Source: Oscillospiraceae bacterium
GTDB lineage: Bacteria; Bacillota; Clostridia; Oscillospirales; Oscillospiraceae
Assembly (NCBI GenBank): GCA_902766215.1
Contig: CACXCV010000238.1
Coordinates: 1 to 5,684, forward strand
Reading direction: 5' to 3'
DNA length: 5,684 nucleotides
Every line of letters starts with the position of its first letter. Within the stretch, counting starts at the first letter, position 1. This document shows, one piece after another, positions 1-5,047 of this stretch. The position numbers and the translations under genes were made by a program. Under the pieces are notes generated by a model. The model ran no database searches. It saw only the letters and a list, made by a program, of their open reading frames with translations, and was not told where the DNA came from.

Positions 1-427
1 CGGCCGCGTCCTGACCGCGATAGAACGCGCCGTCACAGACGGCGCACCAGCTCACTCCGTGCCCGGCCAAAGTCTCTTCGCCCGGAATCCCCAGCTTTTT
101 TCGCCGCGCGCCGGTGGCGAGGATCATGGCGCGGCCGCTGTAGCGGCCAGAGGCTGTTTCAGCTGCGCGCTGGGCAAGATTTGTCGAGCGTGCCTGTTCG
201 GCTGTCAGCACGGCGCCGGCTTCACGCGCCTGCGCCTGCAGCCGTTGGGCTAACTCCCAGCCGGTAATGGCGGGACAGGCGGGATAGTTATCCACTGTGG
301 CGGCCATGGTAATTTGGCCACCGGGCTGCATACCCTCCAGAACAGATACAGACAGTCCTGCTCGGGCGCCGTACAGTGCGGCGGTTAGCCCGGCCACTCC
401 GCCGCCGAGAATCAACAAATCGGACAA
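1..427 (-). CDS. trxB: Thioredoxin reductase (FAD/NAD(P)-binding), N-terminal 142 residues, cut by the window edge
   Basis: Flavoprotein that passes electrons from NAD(P)H through FAD and a redox-active cysteine pair to thioredoxin in the cytoplasm. Translating the minus strand gives an FAD-binding Rossmann start, ILGGGVAGLTAALYGARAG (residues 6-24), then GGQIT (36-40), the NYP segment (48-50), the ATGARRKKLGIPGEE segment (104-118) and the active-site CAVCDGAFYRG (C128 and C131), all in the order of the TrxB family. The C-terminal half lies outside the window. I chose TTG at 427 because GAGGTG (434-439) lies 6 nt before it and translation then opens directly on the FAD motif. GTG 436 and ATG 472 are in frame but poorly placed for this site. 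It follows the antiporter gene by 53 nt on the same strand with no visible terminator, so it is probably co-transcribed. The usual PGF after NY reads PAC here (C51). Family assignment is firm; use of thioredoxin rather than another small redox protein is inferred. Confidence 0.93.
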   Translation of the reverse strand, partial: MSDLLILGGGVAGLTAALYGARAGLSVSVLEGMQPGGQITMAATVDNYPACPAITGWELAQRLQAQAREAGAVLTAEQARSTNLAQRAAETASGRYSGRAMILATGARRKKLGIPGEETLAGHGVSWCAVCDGAFYRGQDAA

Positions 428-433
428 TGCAGT

Positions 434-439
434 CACCTC
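434..439 (-). promoter_or_regulatory. Ribosome binding site that decides the TTG start of trxB
   Basis: Read on the minus strand this is GAGGTG, followed by 6 nt and the TTG codon at 427. The GTG inside the motif (434-436) is in frame too but would overlap the site itself, and the ATG at 472 has no purine-rich site before it. Confidence 0.6.
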
Positions 440-480
440 AGGGTGAGCATTGACCGATTTGAAGAAAATCATACGTTATG

Positions 481-1791
481 TTATTTGATCCCGGTGGGTT
501 TCGCGGGCTTCTGCAGCTGCTCCAGCTGTGCGGCGCGGCGGTTCTGCACTTCGGGCGGAATGGGCTGAATATCGCCGGCTTTTGTGAGCGCCCATTTGGT
601 CAGCATCGGGCCGACCAGCTCATAAATCAGCACGGAGAAGAGCACGATGTTGCGCACCAGCTGCCCATCGGCGCCCAGTTCAGCAGCGGTGACGCACATG
701 CCCAGTGCCACGCCGGCTTGCGGCAGCAGTGTAATGCCCAGGTATTTCTGTACCTGCGGCGGGCAATGCGTTGCCTTGGTGCTGCCCCATGCACCGACAA
801 TTTTGCCCAGCGAACGGGAGAGAATATATACGGCACCAATGCCGACAATTGCCAGGTCAGAGAACACGCCCAGCTCCAGTTCGGCGCCGGAGAGGACAAA
901 AAACAATGCATACAGCGGGGAGGTCCAGCGGTCGGCCCGATCCATCAGGTCAGACGAAAGCGGGCAGAGGTTGCAGAAAATGGTGCCCAACATCATGCAG
1001 ACCAGCAGAGAGGAGAAGCCCAGCGTTACGCTGCCGATCTGGAATTCCAGCTTGCTCAGAGCAACCGTCAGCAGAACAAAGCAGATGATCAGGCTCAGTC
1101 GGTTGGAGTTGGAGTGGAACATGCGCTCGAGCAGGGTCAGCACCCAACCCATCAGGGCGCCCAGCGCCAGCGATGCGACGATTTCGATGATCGGCGTGAG
1201 GATAACCGAGGCCAGATCGACCTTTCCGCTGATCATGGCCATGGCGATGCCGAACGAGGCGGAGAAGGTTGCCAGTCCGACGGCGTCATCCAGTGCAACC
1301 ACCGGCAGCAGAATATCGGTCAGCTTGCCCTTGGCTTTGAACTGACGCACAACCATCAGCGTGGCGGCCGGGGCGGTAGCCGTGGCAATGGAACCCAGCG
1401 TGATGGCGGCGGGCAGCGACAGCTTGTCGGGAATGATGTAGTGTAGGCCGATCAGTGCGATATCGACAAACGCCATGGCGACGATGCCCTGGACAATGCC
1501 GACGATTGTGGCCTGCTTGCCGGTTTGCCGCAGCTGTGACATGCGGAATTCGTTGCCGATGGCAAAGGCGATAAAGCCCAGCGCAGCGTCAGAAATCAGA
1601 CCCAGCCGTTCTACATGCTCGAACGAGCCAAAGCCAAGCCCCGGAATCTGCAGGCGGCCGAGAAAATATGGGCCGACCAGCACGCCGGCGATCAGGTATG
1701 CCGTAACATCCGGCAGCTTAAACCGCTTGATGACACGGGTCATCATCAGGCCGGCAAACAGCGCAAGGGAGAGCGAAAGCAAGGTGGACAT
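481..1791 (-). CDS. Cation:proton antiporter, CPA2 (KefB/NapA-like) membrane domain protein
   Basis: Integral membrane protein of 436 residues, probably exchanging Na+ or K+ for protons across the cytoplasmic membrane. It has about a dozen hydrophobic segments and the CPA2 signatures: LPDVTAYLIAGVLVGP (26-41), the TATAPAATLMVV stretch (137-148) that matches the unwound helix 4, and VALDDAVGL (165-173) with the tandem aspartates D168-D169 that bind ion and proton in electrogenic members. It also has RSLGK (326-330) and LLPQAGVALGM (355-365) near the end. The protein stops about 35 residues after the last helix, in a proline- and glutamine-rich tail, so it lacks the RCK/TrkA-N domain of KefB and KefC. 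The ATG at 1791 is supported by GGAAGAG 8 nt upstream (1800-1806). It has its own promoter and is followed by trxB. The ion cannot be read from sequence. Confidence 0.92.
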   Translation of the reverse strand: MSTLLSLSLALFAGLMMTRVIKRFKLPDVTAYLIAGVLVGPYFLGRLQIPGLGFGSFEHVERLGLISDAALGFIAFAIGNEFRMSQLRQTGKQATIVGIVQGIVAMAFVDIALIGLHYIIPDKLSLPAAITLGSIATATAPAATLMVVRQFKAKGKLTDILLPVVALDDAVGLATFSASFGIAMAMISGKVDLASVILTPIIEIVASLALGALMGWVLTLLERMFHSNSNRLSLIICFVLLTVALSKLEFQIGSVTLGFSSLLVCMMLGTIFCNLCPLSSDLMDRADRWTSPLYALFFVLSGAELELGVFSDLAIVGIGAVYILSRSLGKIVGAWGSTKATHCPPQVQKYLGITLLPQAGVALGMCVTAAELGADGQLVRNIVLFSVLIYELVGPMLTKWALTKAGDIQPIPPEVQNRRAAQLEQLQKPAKPTGIK

Positions 1792-1835
1792 AAAATCATC
1801 TCTTCCAATTTTACTTTTCTATTGAGAGCCTGTAC

Positions 1836-1864
1836 ATCATAGCATCTTAAAAGATGACCAACAA
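1836..1864 (-). promoter_or_regulatory. Sigma-A promoter of the antiporter-trxB unit
   Basis: On the minus strand, TTGTTG (1859-1864) is separated by exactly 17 bp from TATGAT (1836-1841), which is preceded by TGC, an extended -10 element. The leader would be roughly 35-40 nt. The -35 box matches consensus at only three positions, so the extended -10 probably carries much of the strength. A palindrome sits in the spacer. Confidence 0.65.
1843..1856. repeat. 14-bp inverted repeat inside the antiporter promoter spacer
   Basis: CATCTT (1843-1848) and AAGATG (1851-1856) are perfect inverted arms around AA. The element lies wholly between the -35 and -10 boxes of the minus-strand promoter, where a repressor or a DNA-twisting activator could act. 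It is short and AT-rich, so chance is possible. Confidence 0.4.
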
Positions 1865-1899
1865 GTAGAATATCCTACAAGAATCAGGCGGGAAACCGC

Positions 1900-2022
1900 A
1901 TGGTTTATGTGGATTTGGTTTACAGCTGCTTTGCAGCAGAATTTACTGGAAAAGGAGCTGCGCCGCAATTGACTTTGGGAGATGGCTGTGACATAATACA
2001 AATGAATTCAGTCCGCTTTTGA
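1900..2022 (+). CDS. Possible 40-residue small ORF in the divergent intergenic region
   Basis: ATG at 1900 opens a 40-codon frame ending in TGA at 2020-2022; a GGCGGG stretch lies 7 nt before the start. The product begins MVYVDLVYSC and ends with MNSVRF; it has no clear helix, signal peptide or motif I recognise. Against it: the strong promoter of the next gene (1969-1997) lies inside the frame, no good promoter is visible upstream, and an ORF of this length is easily found by chance. It may be untranslated spacer. Confidence 0.15.
   Translation: MVYVDLVYSCFAAEFTGKGAAPQLTLGDGCDIIQMNSVRF
1969..1997 (+). promoter_or_regulatory. Sigma-A promoter of the YjdF-like / AI-2E permease operon
   Basis: TTGACT (1969-1974), 17 bp, then CATAAT (1992-1997) preceded by TGA, which makes an extended -10. 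Each box matches consensus at five of six positions. Transcription should begin near 2004, giving a leader of about 40 nt before the TTG at 2045. Confidence 0.78.
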
Positions 2023-2030
2023 GCAGAAGA

Positions 2031-2036
2031 AAGGGG
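2031..2036 (+). promoter_or_regulatory. Ribosome binding site that supports the TTG start at 2045
   Basis: AAGGGG lies 8 nt before TTG 2045. No ATG or GTG lies at a better distance in this frame, so the non-AUG start is accepted. Confidence 0.55.
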
Positions 2037-2044
2037 AAAACGGC

Positions 2045-2896
2045 TTGGGGAAAAAGGGTGTTTTAAAGACGCTGGTGCAGCATATTCATCGCGATAAAAA
2101 GGCGTTTGCCGTGTTCATTACCCTGCGTACGCTGGTTGTTGCCGTGCTGGTCCGCAGCGCGGCTATCGGACAGTGGGAAAGTGTGTTTGTCTGTGTGCTG
2201 ACGCTGATGCTGCTGCTGATCCCGCCGATTGTGGAGCGCAGCCTGCACATCGACCTGCCAACCACGTTGGAAATCCTTGTGTTTTGCTTTGTTTTCTGCG
2301 CAGAGATTCTGGGCGAGATCGAGTGCTATTATGTTCGCTTCCCGTTTTGGGACACAGCGCTGCATACGGTGAATGGGTTCATGTTTGCTGCCTTTGGGTT
2401 TTGCCTGGTGGATGTGCTTAATGAAAACAAGCGCTTTCGCTTTGCACTTTCCCCACTGTATCTGGCGGTGGTTGCATTTTGCTTTTCCATGACCATCGGT
2501 GTGCTGTGGGAGTTTTTCGAGGTCAGCGCGGACTTGCTGCTGCACACGGATATGCAGAAGGATACAATTGTCAGCGGTTTCGCCTCGGTAATGCTTGACC
2601 CGACCTATGGGAACAAAGCCATTCAGGTGCGCGACATTGTCCAGACGACCATCGAAACGGCGAACGGCCAGCACGTTGTAATTGCGGGCTATCTGGACAT
2701 AGGGCTGCTGGACACCATGAAGGATCTGGCGGTTAATTTTGTTGGCGCGGTCGTGTTCAGCACCATTGGCTTTTTCTATGTCAAAAAGAGAGGGAAAGGG
2801 AAGTTTGCACGCCAGTTTATCCCAATTCCGGATCCGCAGGAAACAGACAGCGATGAAAATGCGCAAGGAGGCAATCATGAAACGCAAGACGGATAA
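2045..2896 (+). CDS. YjdF/DUF2238-like polytopic membrane protein, function unknown
   Basis: A 283-residue protein with about six hydrophobic segments (roughly residues 22-42, 48-66, 76-96, 104-124, 137-155 and 226-246). Conserved-looking polar motifs within or beside the helices are WDTALH (102-107), WEFFEVSAD (155-163), DMQKDT (169-174) and DTMKDL (223-228). This spacing of a WD..LH motif, a WE.FE motif and a D.MKDL motif resembles the YjdF/DUF2238-like group of bacterial membrane proteins, for which I know no established activity. The repeated acid and histidine residues near membrane segments suggest a metal- or lipid-linked active site, but this is only inference. Residues 175-222 form a soluble loop between helices, and the last 35 residues are a charged tail. 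The start is TTG. Its last 20 nt overlap the permease start, so the two proteins are probably made together. Confidence 0.8.
   Translation: MGKKGVLKTLVQHIHRDKKAFAVFITLRTLVVAVLVRSAAIGQWESVFVCVLTLMLLLIPPIVERSLHIDLPTTLEILVFCFVFCAEILGEIECYYVRFPFWDTALHTVNGFMFAAFGFCLVDVLNENKRFRFALSPLYLAVVAFCFSMTIGVLWEFFEVSADLLLHTDMQKDTIVSGFASVMLDPTYGNKAIQVRDIVQTTIETANGQHVVIAGYLDIGLLDTMKDLAVNFVGAVVFSTIGFFYVKKRGKGKFARQFIPIPDPQETDSDENAQGGNHETQDG
2865..2871 (+). promoter_or_regulatory. Internal Shine-Dalgarno that fixes the permease start at 2877
   Basis: AAGGAGG lies inside the end of the upstream gene, 5 nt before ATG 2877. Earlier in-frame ATGs at 2853 and 2859 precede this site and lack one of their own, so 2877 is the likely start. 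Ribosomes finishing the upstream gene at 2896 pass directly over this signal, the usual layout for translational coupling. Confidence 0.8.
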
Positions 2897-4109
2897 TATC
2901 TACTTTAACTGGGGCGTTACCGCCGCCTGCGTGCTGCTGGTGTGCATTGCCACCTATCTGATCCTGGCAAATCTGCAGACAGTGTTCGACTATTTGGGAA
3001 AGTTGCTGTCCGTCCTGACGCCGGTGCTGTATGGCCTGGCCTTTGGCTATCTGCTCTGTCCGCTGATGAACACTGCCGAGCGGCTTTTGCGCCGTGCGCT
3101 GCAGCATACAAAATGCCGGCCCAAGCTGATCCGCAGGCTGTCGCGGGGCGGCGGGATCGTTTTCGCGCTGGGTGTTGCGCTGCTGGTGGTTTACGCAGTT
3201 ATTGCCATGATTTTGCCGGAACTGACTGGCTCGGTGGCAAAGCTGGTAGAGGATCTGCCAAGCAACTATGACAAGGTGGTCGAGTGGGTTACCGGCCTGC
3301 TGGCTGACCGGCCTGCGCTGGAACAGGCGGTGTCCAATGGACTGGACTACCTGGAAAAGTGGCTCTACGGCGACCTGCTTCCCAATGCGCAGCAGTACCT
3401 GTTGTCACTGACGGCCTCGATGGTTGGTATAGTTTATGGCATGGTCAATCTGCTCATCGGCGTGATTGTCTCAGTGTATGTGCTCATCAGCAAAGATACG
3501 TTCCTGGCTCAGACCAAAAAAATCGTCTGCGCGGTGCTCCCCGCCCACGGGGCAAACCGCTTGATGGATGTAGCGCGTCAGGCGCACCGGATCTTTGGAG
3601 GGTTCCTGACGGGAAAAATTATTGACTCGCTGATTATCGGTATATTGTGTTTTATTGGCATGACGGTTTTCAATATGCCTTATGCGCTGCTGGTCAGCGT
3701 CATTGTCGGCGTGACGAATGTGATTCCGTTTTTTGGCCCGTACATAGGCGCGGTACCAAGTGCGTTTTTGATCTTGCTGGTCAGCCCAATGCAGTGCCTG
3801 TATTTTGTGCTGTTTATTTTTGCTTTGCAGCAGTTCGACGGCAATATTCTTGGGCCGCATATCCTTGGCAGTGCCACGGGACTGTCTGGCTTCTGGGTTG
3901 TTGTGTCGATTTTGCTTTTTGGCAACCTGTTTGGTATGGTTGGCATGATCATTGGGGTTCCGGCTTTTGCAGTTATTTATTCTCTGATTTCCGATCTGGT
4001 TTCCCGCGGGCTGCGCCGGCGCGAGATTGACCCGGAAACGGATTTTTTAAATCTGGAGCGGCTGCCGGTGCAGGACGAAATTTCGGAGCAGCCTCATCAG
4101 CCTGTGTGA
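2877..4109 (+). CDS. AI-2E family transporter (TqsA/PerM/YdiK-like permease)
   Basis: A 410-residue integral membrane protein of the AI-2E transporter family (PF01594). Family members have been linked to export of autoinducer-2, to Na+(Li+)/H+ exchange and to other small-molecule export, so the name does not fix the substrate. N-terminal helices lie near 13-32, 43-62 and 92-114. A long loop between helices (about 115-175) follows, then helices from about 180. The C-terminal core has the family signature: FGGFLTGKIIDSLIIGIL (240-257), NVIPFFGPYIGAVPS (281-295), QQFDGNILGPHILGSATGL (318-336) and MIIGVPAFAVIY (357-368). Length and motif order are normal, with no frameshift. The last 30 residues are a hydrophilic, acidic tail. 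It overlaps the preceding gene by 20 nt and is followed by a strong terminator, so it ends the operon. Confidence 0.92.
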   Translation: MKRKTDNIYFNWGVTAACVLLVCIATYLILANLQTVFDYLGKLLSVLTPVLYGLAFGYLLCPLMNTAERLLRRALQHTKCRPKLIRRLSRGGGIVFALGVALLVVYAVIAMILPELTGSVAKLVEDLPSNYDKVVEWVTGLLADRPALEQAVSNGLDYLEKWLYGDLLPNAQQYLLSLTASMVGIVYGMVNLLIGVIVSVYVLISKDTFLAQTKKIVCAVLPAHGANRLMDVARQAHRIFGGFLTGKIIDSLIIGILCFIGMTVFNMPYALLVSVIVGVTNVIPFFGPYIGAVPSAFLILLVSPMQCLYFVLFIFALQQFDGNILGPHILGSATGLSGFWVVVSILLFGNLFGMVGMIIGVPAFAVIYSLISDLVSRGLRRREIDPETDFLNLERLPVQDEISEQPHQPV

Positions 4110-4151
4110 CGCAGCACGGCAGGATGGCTGGATAACTTGATAAAAAGAGAT

Positions 4152-4197
4152 CAGCAGACCCACTGCCGAGTTAGGCGGGTGGGTCTGCTGTGCTTTT
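4152..4197. terminator. Bidirectional intrinsic terminator between converging genes
   Basis: CAGCAGACCCAC (4152-4163) pairs perfectly with GTGGGTCTGCTG (4179-4190). An inner GCC/GGC pairing (4165-4167 with 4174-4176) extends the stem to a 6-nt loop. On the plus strand the stem is followed by TGCTTTTAA; on the minus strand by ATCTCTTTTTA. It can therefore end both the permease operon and the minus-strand small gene, whose stop codon (4196-4198) lies at its edge. Confidence 0.88.
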
Positions 4198-4450
4198 AAT
4201 GCTTTAGCGATTGCTCTTCCAGAAAGCATGCCAGAAAACCGGCACATAAATAAACTGTTAAGGTTGCGCGCTGAAACCATGCAGCGCGAAGAAAAAGATG
4301 ATAAGTTTCCAGCGAATATGGCTGTCCGCGCAAAAGCAAAATCAACGCACAGAAAAGAAAGTAGCAGCACGTGGCCCAACCAATTCGCAGCACAAGTGCC
4401 GCATTTTGCGACATATGGAGAAAATTCTGTATGTATGCGCGTCGTTTCAC
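4196..4450 (-). CDS. Small two-helix membrane protein, uncharacterised
   Basis: An 84-residue protein starting MKRRAYIQNF at GTG 4450. A basic N-terminus is followed by a hydrophobic helix (about 25-40, including CCYFLFCALILLL), then RGQPYSLETYHLFLR, a second hydrophobic segment (about 63-77, TLTVYLCAGFLACFL) and the end EEQSLKH. This layout recalls short two-helix proteins seen in Oscillospirales genomes, but I know no function. The start is supported by GAGGTG (4457-4462) 6 nt upstream and by a promoter 20-50 nt before it. The frame stays open to 4534 upstream, but those starts lie inside or before the promoter. The gene ends at the shared hairpin terminator, as expected for a real convergent gene. 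Competing plus-strand frames in this stretch are rich in polar, low-information sequence and lack ribosome binding sites. The gene call is likely; its role is unknown. Confidence 0.6.
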   Translation of the reverse strand: MKRRAYIQNFLHMSQNAALVLRIGWATCCYFLFCALILLLRGQPYSLETYHLFLRAAWFQRATLTVYLCAGFLACFLEEQSLKH

Positions 4451-4456
4451 ATGCCT

Positions 4457-4462
4457 CACCTC
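4457..4462 (-). promoter_or_regulatory. Ribosome binding site deciding the GTG start at 4450
   Basis: On the minus strand this reads GAGGTG with 6 nt to the GTG codon. The wider GAGGTGAGG (4454-4462) offers a second, closer pairing. The predicted transcription start lies only about 15-20 nt upstream, so longer versions of the protein are unlikely. Confidence 0.5.
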
Positions 4463-4470
4463 ATGCAAAG

Positions 4471-4499
4471 ACAATACCATGAACGGACAAAATGGGCAA
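4471..4499 (-). promoter_or_regulatory. Promoter of the small membrane protein gene
   Basis: Minus strand: TTGCCC (4494-4499), 17 bp, TATTGT (4471-4476), the latter preceded by TGG (extended -10). Each box matches consensus at four of six positions, so strength is moderate. The leader would be very short. Confidence 0.5.
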
Positions 4500-4573
4500 G
4501 CGGTAATGCAAAGAAAAAGGGGAAATCTCTGCATGACGCGCGAAATGTGTCGAAAAAGCGGGAACGATTTAAC

Positions 4574-4602
4574 TTGAAACTTAACGGAAAAATGTGTTTA
4601 AT
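4574..4602 (+). promoter_or_regulatory. Sigma-A promoter of the DUF6514-like gene
   Basis: TTGAAA (4574-4579), 17 bp, TTTAAT (4597-4602), each five of six to consensus. The leader would be about 45 nt. A direct repeat begins within the -10 box. Confidence 0.68.
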
Positions 4603-4623
4603 ATCGGTGGGGGAAATATCGGT
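4600..4623 (+). repeat. 9-bp direct repeat overlapping the -10 box and the start of transcription
   Basis: AATATCGGT occurs at 4600-4608 and again at 4615-4623, a 15-bp period. The first copy shares three bases with the -10 box and the pair spans the expected start site, a natural place for a repressor. No protein can be assigned to it. Confidence 0.45.
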
Positions 4624-4654
4624 AAAAAAATATTGAATACGGGAGGGATAATCA

Positions 4655-4945
4655 ATGAAAGAATTGCTGATTGCGGAAAACACCGTGCCCAAAGAAAATG
4701 GTATGCCCCTGCATTTGTCCTACTATCTGGTCTCCGAGCTGCTGATGGATGACAGAGGTTGTCCGGTTTGCGAAATGTACGGAGCCCGGATTGAAAAAGA
4801 TGCGGAGGGGGCTCCTCCGGTCAGCCGACGAATCCCGGGCATTACCATGCTGCGCGGAGAGATTGTGAGAATTGTACGCTCACTGTCTGAGCACGCGGTT
4901 ATGCCGGAGACGATGGTCGAATGCCTTGAAGGGTTGCTGCCGTAA
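4655..4945 (+). CDS. DUF6514-like small protein, function unknown
   Basis: A 96-residue soluble protein. The pattern LSYYLVSELL (21-30), then MYGARIEK (41-48), ITMLRGEIVRIVRSLSEHAVMPETMVECLEGLL (63-95) resembles the DUF6514 family of clostridial proteins: a tyrosine-rich strand, a YG.RI strand, and a C-terminal helical part that ends in an acidic/hydrophobic helix after a proline. The ATG at 4655 has GGGAGGG 7 nt upstream (4641-4647). It has its own promoter, and the next gene has another, so it is probably expressed singly, with possible read-through into yfcE since no terminator lies between them. No catalytic motif, signal peptide or membrane segment is seen. CPVC (36-39) is a CxxC pair in the loop after the first strand; it may be incidental. 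Family call is from pattern memory. Confidence 0.78.
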   Translation: MKELLIAENTVPKENGMPLHLSYYLVSELLMDDRGCPVCEMYGARIEKDAEGAPPVSRRIPGITMLRGEIVRIVRSLSEHAVMPETMVECLEGLLP

Positions 4946-4969
4946 GCAGGCAAAGGGGAGGAGACTTGC

Positions 4970-4998
4970 TTGCATCAGCGCCGGGCATATGCTATGAT
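4970..4998 (+). promoter_or_regulatory. Promoter of yfcE
   Basis: TTGCAT (4970-4975), 17 bp, TATGAT (4993-4998) preceded by TGC (extended -10). Transcription should start near 5005, exactly where the leader hairpin begins. The -10 region ATGCTATGAT is identical over ten bases to that of the antiporter promoter. Confidence 0.72.
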
Positions 4999-5003
4999 AG
5001 AAT

Positions 5004-5038
5004 CCAAAATCTGAGCCGGTAACAACGGCGAATTTTGG
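5004..5038 (+). promoter_or_regulatory. 5' leader hairpin that overlaps the yfcE ribosome binding site
   Basis: CCAAAAT (5004-5010) is the perfect reverse complement of ATTTTGG (5032-5038). Inside it GCCG (5015-5018) pairs with CGGC (5026-5029) around a 7-nt loop, with a 4 x 2 internal loop between the stems. The 3' arm includes the first GG of the Shine-Dalgarno GGAGG (5037-5041). The fold takes up nearly all of the predicted leader, so it could damp translation or protect the 5' end. The same symmetry could instead be a DNA operator just below the promoter. Confidence 0.45.
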
Positions 5039-5047
5039 AGGAAAACT

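Noticed and set aside
133..148. 16-bp inverted repeat GGCCGCT-gt-AGCGGCC
   Set aside because: It lies within trxB coding sequence, where it encodes SGRYSGR. GC-rich codon repetition explains it.
478..1446. Long plus-strand open frame (322 codons) opposite the antiporter gene
   Set aside because: Its product is rich in Q, H, R and G with no hydrophobic core or motif, as expected for the antisense of a membrane protein gene. The minus-strand antiporter explains the region.
1925..1937. Short stem GCTGC-TTT-GCAGC in the divergent intergenic region
   Set aside because: Only five base pairs, no T-run after it and no link to a promoter box. Likely chance.
2739..2876. Longer N-terminus (46 extra residues) for the AI-2E permease
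   Set aside because: It would overlap the upstream gene by more than 150 nt. The AAGGAGG at 2865-2871 and the family's usual start point to ATG 2877.
2063..2887. 274-codon minus-strand open frame opposite the YjdF-like gene
   Set aside because: It mirrors the plus-strand gene, has a Q/H/N-rich composition, and no ribosome binding site or promoter fits it. The plus-strand gene has a promoter, a ribosome binding site and helices.
4228..4636. Two overlapping plus-strand frames of 84 and 112 codons between the terminator and the DUF6514-like gene
   Set aside because: Their products are polar with no recognisable pattern, no good site precedes their starts, and the promoter of the next gene lies in the second frame. 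The minus-strand small gene fits the signals better.
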